A stretch of 64,000 bases of DNA from Enoplolaimus lenunculus (taxonomy: Eukaryota; Nematoda; Enoplea; Enoplida; Thoracostomopsidae), in assembly GCA_030248215.1 (NCBI GenBank), contig JASANG010004125.1:186001-250000 (forward strand). Reading direction: 5' to 3'. The position numbers were made by a program, and so were the translations under genes. Shown piece after piece: positions 45,483-56,384 of this stretch; within the stretch, counting starts at the first letter, position 1, and the number at the start of each line of letters is the position of its first letter. Below the pieces are notes generated by a model, which saw nothing but the letters and a program-made list of their open reading frames with translations, had not been told where the DNA came from and did no database searches.

Positions 45483-46091
45483 CACTGTAAATTCTGGTGA
45501 GTTGATTAATCAGCTAAGATAGAAAATTTAGTTTACTTATGGTCATTTCTGAATTAATAACAGTAAATATTAACTCACTCTGAGCTGATTTAATCCCAGG
45601 TTCAGTTGATTAATTAACTCAAAATCAGTTTGAGCAATTCAGAATTCTGAGTTCTGAAAGACCTAATTCAGAGCTCAGACTTCTAACTGGATTTAACTCA
45701 TTCTGAGTTAAAATCATCTCAGTGGAGCGTGAGTTAATATTTACTGTTATTACCTCAGAAATGACCATAAATAACTAATTCTCTACCTGAGTTGATTAGC
45801 CCCTTCTCACACTCAGTTGCCTATAGGCAACTCAGCGCAGTGTATATACGTTAAATAATATATATCGCACCGTGTTTAACAATTGCAACACGTATACATA
45901 GTCCTAAATCACCACAAGACGTGAGAGCACCCTCGGGCTCGAGCGTCAAGCTCCTATAGCTGAGTGGTGATGGTATACGCCTCCCACTCCAGTCACTGGA
46001 GTTCGAATCCTAGCATGAAAGTAGGTCTCAGGGGAAATAGAAAATATTCATGTGAGAAAGGGTTAAGCAACTCACCAGAATTTACAGTGTG
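45483..46091. mobile_element. CACTGTAAATTCC palindromic MITE(s), interrupted by TTAA MITE
   Basis: CACTGTAAATTCTGGTGAG opens at 45483 and CAGAATTTACAGTG closes at 46091. A first copy seems to run to about 45725 and a second follows. The TTAA element at 45796-46066 is inserted in GTTGATTAA near its right end. Confidence 0.75.
45796..46066 (+). mobile_element. piggyBac-like TTAA MITE carrying a tRNA-like sequence
   Basis: Inverted termini CCCCTTCTCACA and TGTGAGAAAGGG; right TTAA at 46063-46066; left site mutated to TTAG. Inside: A box TAGCTGAGTGG (45957-45967), an anticodon-loop-like CTCCCAC (45981-45987; anticodon CCC would be Gly) and B box GAGTTCGAATCC (45999-46010). This is a Pol III promoter layout. 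Confidence 0.85.
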
Positions 46092-46566
46092 ATATTTACA
46101 TGAGCTAAAATTTGTAATATTGAAATAGGAAATACGGGTGGTTTGTATGTGTACAAAACGTACGTGAGATCGCCTAAAGTCAACAATTGTCAACGATGTC
46201 ACATTTTTGTTTGGCTATCGCTGGTAATCATTCATGAAAATTACCACAATATATCATATCGACCCCCAGGAGAGTTTATCAGCAAGTGTCTGACGTTTTG
46301 TTTTGAATTTTGTGGGCTGGTGACATACGCAATGGACTCGGACAATAAGGTACATACGAAGATAGGGAAGACAAATGCTCTCGTTTGCCCAAAAAATCTT
46401 GCCGAGGTAAGACAAGCAATACCGTAATAGTGTTTAAAACTTCAGTTATACAACTGACATAAAAATAAAATCTTGGCGAAAAAATTGAAAAATATTTTGA
46501 GATATTCATTATAGCAACTTATTTGTTGATTAACAGTTGTTATATGTACGATCATAAATATATCGG

Positions 46567-46726
46567 ACCATGTTACTTTAAGAGGTTTAGATTCTAGATT
46601 ACATTTTTTGTTTAGGCTAAGGCTTATCCTTAGGCTTGGGAACTCATTTTTGCAACGCTTAGGCTTAGACTTAGACTTAGAAATACGCTTAACCTACTGT
46701 TACGCCCCTTAAAGGAACATTGGCCA
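46567..46726 (+). mobile_element. TTAGGC-core MITE, GTTACTTTTA-end subfamily
   Basis: CATGTTACTTTAAGAGG at the left and CCCCTTAAAGGAACATTGGCC-like right end. The core reads CTTAGGCTTAGACTTAGAC. Confidence 0.7.
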
Positions 46727-46963
46727 ATCTATCTATACATAATTGAAGCTGGAATGCCCTCAAAAGCATTTCGCACTAACCACGACACAGCGAGAGTCTG
46801 CCATTTGTAAGTAGTCCCTACCTAGAGACCTTGTATAAGTACATGGTGTGTGTTGTCAACAGATCCTGGTTATAACATCATTTTTTGACACTGGTCCTAA
46901 AAGGGTCGGTGGACATTTTTCACCATTATGCGGGCATTATTACATGGACGACCCGACAATGAA

Positions 46964-47062
46964 GAAAGCCCTGAGCCTAAGTAAAAAATTAGTCTAAAGT
47001 TTAAGTTTACTCTATTGAAGCCCCGCAGAAAAAAACGTTCCGCCTCTGATCTTTACATGGGC
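46964..47062 (-). repeat. TTAGGC-core MITE, right fragment
   Basis: CCTGAGCCTAAG, AAAAAATTAGTCTAAAG and CGTTCCGCCTCTGATCTTTA with ACATGGGCC remain. Confidence 0.65.
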
Positions 47063-47149
47063 CCTGAGTCGAATTGAAACCAAAGATGTCAACGAACAAG
47101 TATCAATTACTTCAAATTCAAAGGTTTACACTTTTGTAATAAGCATTTT

Positions 47150-47340
47150 CAGTGATGGATCCAGGGCGAGGGACAGTAGTGGCATCTCCCCTCAACCGGG
47201 CCATCCATACTGAAATGTTTTGCGATATAAATAGTTTACGCTAAAAAATGCGCTTTAAAACTGCGAAATTTCGAAACTCAAAAAGTATATTTCGTTTCCG
47301 AGCGGTAATTTTATACTAGCCGCTGGTGAGTTTAGTATTA
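47150..47340. mobile_element. GGATCC-type MITE, diverged
   Basis: AGTGATGGATCCAGGGCGAG at the left; AATAGTTTACGCTAAAAAATGCG and TAGCCGCTGGTGAG further on resemble the family right side. Confidence 0.4.
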
Positions 47341-47440
47341 TTCCAATCTGCCATTTCAATGCTGAACCTGAGTTTTCACCTACGGCCCTGTAACAGCGTA
47401 GAAAATTCAAATAATATTTAATCTGACGTCATGTAATATT

Positions 47441-47650
47441 GTGAATATCTATCAAAAAAACTTCGCGATATTCCCGTTAGGCAACCTAGAACCAAACCAA
47501 CTATGTGCAGCCGTTAGCTTCGGACCGCACCCGTGCGACATTTTTGTCATCGAAGCCAACGTACCGCACACCGAAGGGAGCTTTCGGGCACCAGTGTGGG
47601 CTGGAAAAAATTATTCAGTAAAAGTCACCAAGCATGATTCTACGATATAA
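47441..47650 (+). CDS. Open frame of unknown function
   Basis: 69 codons from ATG to stop; the second half (CAAVSFGPHPCDIFVIEANV and after) looks protein-like, with two Cys and balanced polar content. The opposite strand is also open here behind a TTTTTTCCAG acceptor-like site, so the coding strand is not settled. No family recognised. Confidence 0.2.
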   Translation: MNIYQKNFAIFPLGNLEPNQLCAAVSFGPHPCDIFVIEANVPHTEGSFRAPVWAGKNYSVKVTKHDSTI

Positions 47651-48309
47651 ATGTCTCATACGAAACAAATCACTGAAAAACTTTAACCACGAATCGGGTT
47701 GCTTGTATCATCTCTAGTTGAACACATGAGAACCAGAATGAAAACCAGGGCGGTCAACCAGCCAAGATATATTTACACGGGGCCCCAAAAATTTTTTTAG
47801 ATAAAGCTCATATTATTGACCAGTTTCATATAGTATTTTAATAGTAAACCTAATTCCTGACTTACACGAATATCAGAAATTTTCGTAAGTAGGGCAATAC
47901 CCCCAGTAATATCCCCCACGAACGCGAGATCGGCGTGAGCACCCCAATGTGAATGAGCGGACGGAAAGATATCCGTGCTCATGGACACTAGCTTGGAGTC
48001 ATTAAGCGTTTATATTGCGTCTAATAATTCATTTATTTTCTACTGAAGTCAACTTGAAGACAGTCAAAGTTGGTTTCTCAAATTTAATTGGTGAAATATA
48101 AGTTTGGGCTGGGAAATTTTGTTCCGCTGCAAAGTTGAACGAATGCACCTAAAGATCTTTACTAGGGCGTTTAAGCAGTTGCGGATCCAGAAATGTAACA
48201 CGGGGACGATTAATAGTCCTACAATGGACATGACATGGGTGCCCGCTTGGATCAGCATGCGGACCAGAGTTTACATTTTCGAAACTTGCCTATAGGATGA
48301 AAAATTGTA

Positions 48310-48521
48310 CACTGCAAAAAATGGTGTGTCAAATTGACTCTTTCCAATATAAACTCTACGACACTACACACAGACTGAGTCAAATTTGACTCCTCCAGAG
48401 TCAAACGTGCGAATTAGTGAGTCGAATTGGACTCCGGCGGAGTCGAATTCGGCTCAGTTTGTGTAGTCCCGTAAAGCCCATTTCGGAGAGAGTCAATTTG
48501 ACTCACCATTTTTTTGCAGTG
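48310..48521. mobile_element. CACTGCAAAAAATGG palindromic MITE with TA duplication
   Basis: CACTGCAAAAAATGGTG ... CACCATTTTTTTGCAGTG, TA on both sides. Confidence 0.9.
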
Positions 48522-48772
48522 TATGCTCGTATTTTCTTAACAACCAGCATTGCGATTTAACACCGTAATATTCAGAATGCGTATGTTCGTAGCTGTCTTA
48601 ATCATGATAAACCAACAATATACCTAAACCTAAACCTAAGCCTACAACTACGTCAAGGCGTACAACTTTGTCTCCGATTTGTCCTGCGCACGATGGAATA
48701 TTAAAATTACAAACCAAAATATGCAGGCAGTTCAAAACTTGGCATTCTAAAATAACAAAAGTGCTCAGGCCC

Positions 48773-48930
48773 GTAGCTAAACTTGCTAAGAGCCCCCGAA
48801 ACAATTTTAGGAGGAACATTCTTTTAATTCCACAAGCATGCTTGCGATGAGATAGAACCTTGTTTGTGGGAAGGCAAAATTTCAGAAGACGGCTAACAAC
48901 CGCTATACCGCTTGTTTTAGCTACGAGTCC
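48773..48930 (-). repeat. CAGGCCCGTAGCCA MITE, decayed
   Basis: CAGGCCCGTAGCTAAACTTG at the left and GCTACGAGTCCG at the right; the middle is mostly unrecognisable. Confidence 0.45.
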
Positions 48931-49236
48931 GAAACCTTTCCAAAAATTCTTTAAAGTTTCTTCAACCGGAATAAATATTTATCTGTGTATAAAATTGGTT
49001 TAGCAGAACCAAGAAAAACAGCTTAATATTGTACATTAGGCATTTTAAACAATAATCAGGACAAACCAACCTAATATTAGCAGTATAGAGAGCCAGGGTT
49101 ATCCTAAAAATGGCTTAACACAGTGTATACTGTTGTAAATTGATACTCTTAGTAGCAAACAAACAACACTTAGCATAGCTGAAGGCAGTTTAGATTTCAA
49201 CCATGAAATAGGGTTAGGTATAAACTACAGGTTACC

Positions 49237-49406
49237 CGATCCGTAGCCCGAGGAACGCAAGGGGGGACTCAGAACTCGCCTCTGGAACAATTTTGGGCTC
49301 CCTAGAAAATTTTCGGCCTTACTTGTAAGTCATCGAGAATTCTTGTATGCTACTGTTGAAAATTGTTTAGCCCCTCTAGCAAGGTGAGCTGGCTACAGGC
49401 TTGCGG
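49237..49406 (-). mobile_element. CAGGCCCGTAGCCA MITE
   Basis: CCGATCCGTAGCCCGAGG at the left and GGTGAGCTGGCTACAGGC at the right; AATTTTGGGCTCCCTAG inside. Confidence 0.75.
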
Positions 49407-49506
49407 GTTAATCGTTGCTTAAGCGCTTTTAGCAGAAAACGGTTTATCTTTAGTTTTAAAAAGCTCATATCGGCGGTGTCAGTAGCGATACCGATGTTGC
49501 TTTGAG

Positions 49507-49611
49507 GTGCGTAACAGTAGTATAAGCATATTCCTAAGCACAAGTGTAAAAGTGAACAAATTAGTCTAAAGCTTCAGCGTATTCAATTGCAGTATATAAA
49601 CGAGGAAAAAC
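49507..49611 (-). repeat. TTAGGC-core MITE, remnant
   Basis: GTAACAGTAGTATAAGCATA, TTCCTAAGCACAAG and AAATTAGTCTAAAGC remain; the hexamer array is lost. Confidence 0.55.
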
Positions 49612-50329
49612 GGTAGCCTCCTTAAAGTAAATTGGGCAAATTATTGTTCTTTATCAAGGACAGGATATGCCGCTTGTGTAAATTTCGGGTACGTTGAAAA
49701 ATATTCCAGTGCGCGTTGCAGTTATGGCTTCCACAGACAGTGTTAATCTCCTACCCCCCCTCCGATTATGACCGCATCGGCTGTGAAATTAGCGGAACTT
49801 TTCTGCAGTGCCGCCGGAAGCGCCCTACAAACGCCCCCAATTGTTAGGTCGGACCCTCGGGTGCCGCTTCTTGGCTAAGTGAAAATTCGAACCACGAAAT
49901 AATAGCACTGTGAAACATTTTATTGGGGCCGCCTTGGACCTGTTTTTGGGGCCGAGTATCCTAACGCCGGTCTTGTTTTTCTGTTTGGTAGTGTGACAAA
50001 GCTACAATTAAAGTTAACCTACATTTCATACAGCATTTATTCTAAACCGAATAATAAGTTTACCTTAAAAAACTCTGTCTGCTATTTTAAAACAAGAATT
50101 AACATAAACTACAGTACGTGTTTTAAAACAACTGCAATACGATTAATAATTAATACTGGTTAGGCGAATAATTTGAGTTCAACTCAAGTTAAAATGTTAA
50201 CATAAAGTTTCGCTGTTTGAGATTCTTCGAAGTTTATCGGTAAAATATTATGCTTTACTCTCAGTCATTAGGTTTTGCTTTGAAACTAACGTGCACAAAT
50301 TTTCAGCTCTTAGTCAGCGGTGAATCCAC

Positions 50330-50890
50330 AAATTTCTTGACTCGAAAACTTGTGCGATGTACAAATTCACGTCAGCCAATCGTATTTGAGTATGGCACTA
50401 AGGTAGAAAATAATCACAAAACGCGCACTTGTCGCATAGAAAGAATTACGCCGCGGGCTAGCCCAAGTCGTAATTACGGCCATGGATTAGCCAAATTTTT
50501 GGAATTGGAATAAATTACGTTTTGGACTACGAGATATTTGCCTCCGAATTTTGCTAGTCCTAAGCGGAATTACGATTGTCAGATAAATCAGTGCGTTTTC
50601 TATTATTGGTTACTTGATAGTCGAAATCGTGCTTGATTCCATTTTTGTGAATAAAACAAACTGTTAGGTAGCCAATAGGTAGCGATTACTTAGCCAATCA
50701 GAAAAAAGTATTTGCATCAGCAAATCGTATTTAAGTATGGCATTAAGGTAGTAACCAATCACAAGGCGTACACTTGTTGCATTAAAAGAATTACGCCGTA
50801 GGCTAGCCGAATTCGAAATTACGCCCTGGGGGCTAGCCCAATTCGGAATTGGGCTAAATTACGACTTGGGCTACGACATATAATTGCGTT
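50330..50890 (+). repeat. Two diverged direct copies of an ATTACG/GGCTAGCC unit
   Basis: The segment near 50360-50518 (CCAATCGTATTTGAGTATGG, AGAATTACGCCG, GGCTAGCCCAA) recurs near 50700-50886. The short ATTACG motif repeats within each. No TIR was made out. Confidence 0.55.
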
Positions 50891-51839
50891 GCTAGTGCAC
50901 AGTTCTATGCACCAATATTATTCACGCAGTATTCTAATCAATTTTAGAAAATGACAACAAAGGGTTTATAAATGTTTTAGGTCCAAAAGTACAGAAAACA
51001 GATAAGTTCAGAGAACTAAACGACAATAGGGGTATATAAAGGTGCTTTCAGTACGAAGTAATATTTGTGGAAACATACACAAGACACTGATTATTGCATT
51101 GTTGGCGATGTTTCATTTGACTGTAAATACTGGAATTAGCTGTTTTTGGGGCTACCCCGTTTCTAATCCCTGTACTTCGATGCCATACCTTTGGTTCTCG
51201 GAGAAACAAGCATAGCACCGGTTTCTATCCACTTTGTGCGATGCGTATTTATGATTTGGGTCTCTAATAAAAATGACTATAAAAATAAATTAGTTTTGTA
51301 CGCAACTAAAAACTTATAAACCAGACTCAATTTTGTGTTTATTTGATAGACTGGACAAACAGGCGTCACCGGGATACCATTTCGAGCAGAGATAAACTTC
51401 ATTTTGTTCCGAGCGAGCATAGCAATTGAGAAACACAATTTTGCACATCTGAAATGCTGAATGTTGACGGATACGTTGCACTTTGCAGTGCCGGATACTG
51501 CCGGACGGCGTCGAGCGCTGTTATGCGTTGCTACCAAAAATGTAGGCAAAATTTATTTGGTTGCGTGTGACAATTTTTAAATAACCAAATTTTATTGTAG
51601 TCCGTGTGGCGGCTTCCGACAGCGTCCGGTGGTGCGCAGCGAGGATAGAGCAACCCTTGCTCATGTAACACTGGCTAAAATAATCAGATCGATGTTGGAG
51701 TTTCGCACAGGTCACTAGAGTACCACCCTTGAGTTCGGTCGGTGGACTGCGTCAAATGGTTCTTGTATCCCGTCTGTTCCTCTATCGGGATTATAATCGG
51801 CCAGTCTGTGCAACATGGTATACGCAAGGCATTATGGAC

Positions 51840-52009
51840 GCAGGCCCATAGCCAGCTCACACTGCTAGGGAGTGGGGCGGAAACTATTTCAGGAGGGGAA
51901 TACAAGGCTTTCGTATGACTTGCAAGCAAGGTTGAAAGTTTTCTAGGGGGGTGCAAAATTTTTCTAAGAGGGCTCAGCCCCCTCTGGCACCCCCTTGGCT
52001 ACGGGCCTA
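51840..52009 (+). mobile_element. CAGGCCCGTAGCCA MITE
   Basis: CAGGCCCATAGCCAGCTCAC at the left and CCCTTGGCTACGGGCCTA at the right. Confidence 0.88.
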
Positions 52010-52059
52010 AAATATAAGGACAATGTTTCGAAGTCTTCGCTATACCTTGATTTTCAGAA

Positions 52060-52316
52060 CATTTTCTTTCTTGAATATTTCCTATATCTTGTGTTATAGC
52101 CTTTTTAAGCTAGGATGCAATCCTGGAACTATTGAATGAGAGGCGTTTATCATTATTACTCATCTGTAGAAGCTTGACACTCGAACTCGGTGGACTCTCA
52201 CGTCTGGTAGAGATTCAGTTGGACTAAGCATGGTGTGCATATATATACTTCCCTAAACACTATACATATTGGATCTGCCTACAATTAATTGGCTCACTTT
52301 ATACTCTATGTAGAAA
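52060..52316 (-). repeat. tRNA-bearing TTAA MITE, decayed
   Basis: TTATTACTCATCTGTAGAAG, CTTGACACTCGAACTC and CTCTCACGTCTGGTAGAGAT keep family order; termini are lost. Confidence 0.6.
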
Positions 52317-52492
52317 CAGGCCCATAGCCAGCTCAACATGCTAGGGGGGGACAAAAAAAGTTTTCTGCAGGATCATGCCAGGATCTCCCACGACTTACAA
52401 GCGACGTTGAAACTTTTTCTACGGTGGGAAACATTTTTTCAGGAATAGCAACTAAAGCCCTACTCTGGTCTGTTCTGGCTACGGGCCCGTGT
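52317..52492 (+). mobile_element. CAGGCCCGTAGCCA MITE
   Basis: CAGGCCCATAGCCAGCTCAA at the left and TTCTGGCTACGGGCCCG at the right. Confidence 0.85.
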
Positions 52493-52723
52493 GGAGAAAG
52501 CGTCCATACACAGATTTCTGGTTGATCTGATTTCAACCGACACGCTCAGTAACTATAGAAGAACTCAATGTTATGTATGCAAATTATTACAAAGACAACT
52601 CGAGCCACGCAATAAGAATAAATTTAATTGCTATTTTTTAATTTAATTTTATGGTAAATGAAAAGTGACATTGGCATATATATAAGACGATGCCTAAGTC
52701 TGAAACCCAAAGCGCGCTAGGCA

Positions 52724-52880
52724 GGCCTGTAGCCAGCTCACCTTGCTATGGGGCTAAAATTGTTTCAGGAAAGGCATACAAGGGTTTTCGATTGCTTACA
52801 AACTAGGTTAAAAATGTTCTGGGGGGGCAAAATTCTTTGAGGGAACTGAGTAGCACTGGCCAACTCTGGCTACAGGTTTG
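52724..52880 (+). mobile_element. CAGGCCCGTAGCCA MITE
   Basis: CAGGCCTGTAGCCAGCTCAC at the left and ACTCTGGCTACAGGTTTG at the right. Confidence 0.85.
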
Positions 52881-53165
52881 GCTAGAAGGGAACGTTTACG
52901 GAATGGTATAATTTTACTGCGAGGTAGTTTTTAAACGAGGGTAGGGTCTTAATCAGATGTGTACCATTAAAATGACTGTTTCGTTTACCGCATCTAAATT
53001 TTTCAATTTAACAACTTTATAATTCATCACAAATGGTCAACTTGAGTAAATTTCAAACCCTGAACTTCAGACCGTTCCGTTTCGTCTATAATAGTTGGTA
53101 ATAATGTCTTACGGTCAAAACGTGTCCCAATCTACCACAGCTATTAATATGTAAACCACAAACAA

Positions 53166-53556
53166 TCGCTGGGTGTTTGAAATTTTACTTCAGTATATAT
53201 TTATTTTACTTCAGTATATATTTAGTTTAAGTTTTGCTTAAGTATTTACACAAATCGCCGACTTAAGTAAAAATCCTTAACTTTTTGAACAAAAACACAA
53301 AATGGTCAATTTTGTGTCATGGTGACAAGATGAAAAATATAATTCTACTTTTTATCAACAAAGAACCTTCAGTGTGCAATCTATTATAGATTGAAGATAG
53401 TATTATAGAACTTCTAATTTCTTCCAGGTCAAATGTAATTTCAGTTGCTTAAGTATTTATTTAACTTAAAAGTACGCTTTTAAAAACGAAAAAGTAATTT
53501 TTAGCAACTACTTAAGTATAAAGTTATACTTACACGTTTCACAAACCCAGCGACTC
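53166..53556. mobile_element. CTTAAGTA-rich inverted-repeat element
   Basis: CGCTGGGTGTTTGAAATTTT at the left and CGTTTCACAAACCCAGCG at the right are inverted. CTTAAGTATTTA motifs crowd both subterminal parts. Confidence 0.65.
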
Positions 53557-53964
53557 TGTCTAACATATCTGGCACTCTTGTATATAAAATGTTATACACA
53601 TTTAGAATATATTTTTTGCTTAAAATAAGTAAATAAAAACAGAAAGCACAGCAAACAGTGAAACTGAACACAATAATTTAAACTTTAAATATTAAAAAAG
53701 AATAACTACCAAGCGAACATTTTTCAGTTTAAAAATTACAATTCTCGTGGGAGTTTGAACATTTCGAACTGGACGAGTGATTCGAACAGTAGACGAAATG
53801 CATTAACGTTGCTGTTGCCTGCTGAAATCCGTATACTTCTTTTAGTAACAAGACTAAACTATGACGCAACTATGAAAGAAAGACCGTAAAGGATATGTGT
53901 GTCTTCTGTTATCTGAAGCGACTACGAACGTGAAGTGAAAATAGCACGGAATCGGTCCAAAATG

Positions 53965-54078
53965 AATCAGAGAGTAAGCTTTAGACTAATTTTTTTGCTC
54001 AGAATTAGGCTTATGCATTGGTCTAATTATAGCCTTATCATTTTTACGCTGAGGCTTTGGCTTAAAGATTATACTGCA
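53965..54078 (+). repeat. TTAGGC-core MITE, core fragment
   Basis: AGAGAGTAAGCTTTAGACTA, ATTAGGCTTATGC and TTTTTACGCTGAGGC in family order. Confidence 0.55.
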
Positions 54079-54372
54079 GTTACTACTTAAATCGAACACT
54101 TATATAACTTTTTGAGCAAAACAAATAAACGCAAGGTGTAAACTATTGTCATAAACAAGAAAGTAACAGTTATACTGTATATTAACGAGGTGCTATGAGT
54201 CTATAATTTCAGTTAGACCACGTTTTTAGTATTCTTGAACTGTTAGCTGGAAAAATATAGAAAATTTAATCAGCGACTTAAGTGTTAACTTACTGCAAGC
54301 TCTTAAAAACGACTAAATAGTTAAATAATTATTTAACGCGTTTTTAAGAACCATGTCGTATTTTAACTATGG

Positions 54373-54712
54373 TTCCAGAAACGGCTGGTTTTCTGAAATC
54401 TTACTTAAGTATCTATTTAAGTAATTACTTAAGCAGTTAATTAGTCATCGGCTTAAAATACACTTAGATTTTTGAACAAATACAAATAAGTACCAAATAT
54501 GAGCCATTGTCATGACAAGAAAGCTTACTAGTGCAGTTAGACCAAGGTTAGTACGCGCGAACTGTTAATTTGTAATAAATCAGTCTTTAATCAGCGACTT
54601 AATTCTTTACTTAAGTTAATTTTCAAAAGACGACAAAATGGTTAAGTAATATAAGCTTGAATTACAATGTCGTACCTACCTACTTAATCAGGGTTTTAGA
54701 AGCACAGCCAAT
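54373..54712. mobile_element. CTTAAGTA-rich element, second copy
   Basis: GGCTGGTTTTCTGAAATC with CTTAAGTATCTATTTAAG at the left; CTACTTAATCAGGGTTTTAG at the right. It shares the TTTTTGAACAAA and GTCATGACAAG blocks with 53166-53556. A third, weaker relative covers about 54085-54360. Confidence 0.55.
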
Positions 54713-54892
54713 TTCAAGCCGATGAAATGAAACAAGCAATAGCGTAGCCAGCTAACTCGTGTTAAAGTAACAAGTTTTTGGCTTGAAATTTATTCAAAAA
54801 TTTGGAAGCATAAGTACGAGGACACATCGGCGCCACCTCAATAGACAGTATCCCAATTCTGGGATATATTTGCAAACGCACTTCTTTTTATT

Positions 54893-55075
54893 TTTAGGGC
54901 CGTAATTGTAGATTAAACACATGCGTAAGCTTAAGCCTCGGCCTACGCATTGAAAACTAAACATAAGCCTAAGACTATGTCTAAACCTAAGTCTAGTCAA
55001 AAAACAAGGTCTAAAATCAAACCAAACTGCTTTTCAGTCTACCAGAAATCGGGACGGCCCTAAAAGTAACATGAA
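54893..55075 (-). mobile_element. TTAGGC-core MITE, GTTACTTTTA-end subfamily
   Basis: TAGGGCCGTAATTGTAGATT at the left and GGACGGCCCTAAAAGTAACA at the right. Core hexamers are diverged (CCTAAG, CTAAAC). Confidence 0.7.
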
Positions 55076-55973
55076 CCGTGCGTTTTTTTACCGAACATTT
55101 ATACCGTTTATTCTATTCCATTAAATATTATTTGCTTAAAACTTACATTCAACTGAGCTTCAAAACTACGTTTCTGCATTTGCGTTGAATGCAAAAACAA
55201 TTTCCTGCAACCATTTTTAATTAAACTCATCTGTCAATTTCGGTATTTGATTAGCTTTGAACGCATCGCTTAGACGAGTTTTCATGGCTACTCAACTTTG
55301 AAAACTGTCTAGATGTACCCGTCTAAGGCTGAAACTAATCACGGGAGCCCTGACAGCGGTCCACTACTAAAAGTGGCCAATGCCCACAGTTTCGGCTATA
55401 GCTCCCAAAATGCCTCTGTGGCTCCGGGATCTCATGAAAATTTTACGGAGTCCCTATATCCTATATCGATAGATCCTCGCTAAATATACCATAAAAATGT
55501 AAACTTTATTACGCGACCGTACCCGAATGGCAAAACCCTCTGCGTAAAACTGAATATAAAAGTATATAGATTTAAATTAAAATGCAGAACCAACTGCGTG
55601 TTGGTACTATCTGTTAAAAACGGCCGAGGTTTTGGCCAACCAGCAAACTGGCTGCGACAGATTTAACCCTATCTGTCTCTCTGAGTCTCACGTTTGGTTA
55701 TAAATCCTTTTAGTGTCAAGGGCCTGGTCACAAAAAATGTGAACCAGATGACGATGCGCTTTTTAGGGTTGGTCCGGAACCGGACGTTTAAAAAAGTTTA
55801 CTATTGCTGGATTGCGCTAATTAGTGTAGGGTAGCAGCCGGATAAAGGGCAGTAAATTAACGTGAGAATGTAACTTTTATTTTTTCACTTTCTCTCAAAT
55901 TTAATTTTTACTATTTGACTCGTCGGATTTTGTTGCTTGTAAACAAGTTACTGCGTTTATGGTTTTAAGTGCC

Positions 55974-56384
55974 CCACGTAAACGATCAGGGGCGGAACGT
56001 TTTTCTGTGGAGTTAAAATAGAGTAAGCTGAAACTTTAGAATAATTTTTTGATTGGCTTAGGCTTAGGCTTAAGCTTAGGCTTAGGAATATGCTCATTTT
56101 TACCCTTAGGCTTAGGCTTAGGCTTAGGCTTAGGCTTAGGATTAGGCTTAGGCTTAGGCTTAGGAATATGCTCATTTTGACGCTTAGGCTTAGGCTTAGG
56201 CTTAGGCTTAGGCTTAGGAATATGCTCATTTTTACGCTTAGGCTTAGGCTTAGGCTTAGGCTTAGGAATATGCTCATTTTTACGCTTAGGCTTAGGCTTA
56301 GGCTTAGGCTCAGGCTTAGGCTTAGGCTTAGGCTTAGGAATATGCTTATAATACTGTTCCGACCCTGTTCTTTACATTGGCCGA
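55974..56384 (+). mobile_element. TTAGGC-core MITE with expanded five-block core
   Basis: CCACGTAAACGATCAGGGGC at the left and TGTTCTTTACATTGGCC at the right. Between them lie five blocks of TTAGGC (roughly 35 hexamers), separated by four copies of the spacer AATATGCTCATTTTTACGC. The element is about twice the usual 200 bp. Confidence 0.9.

Noticed and set aside
45957-46010. A functional tRNA-Gly gene
   Set aside because: A and B boxes are present, but I could not form an acceptor stem, and the sequence recurs inside the TTAA MITE, so it is part of the element.
51277-51956. Three minus-strand frames in a row
   Set aside because: One covers a CAGGCCCGTAGCCA MITE; the others have no motif or consistent splice sites.
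55974-56384. True telomere or chromosome end
   Set aside because: The TTAGGC blocks are short, interrupted by spacers, bounded by MITE termini and surrounded by ordinary sequence on both sides.
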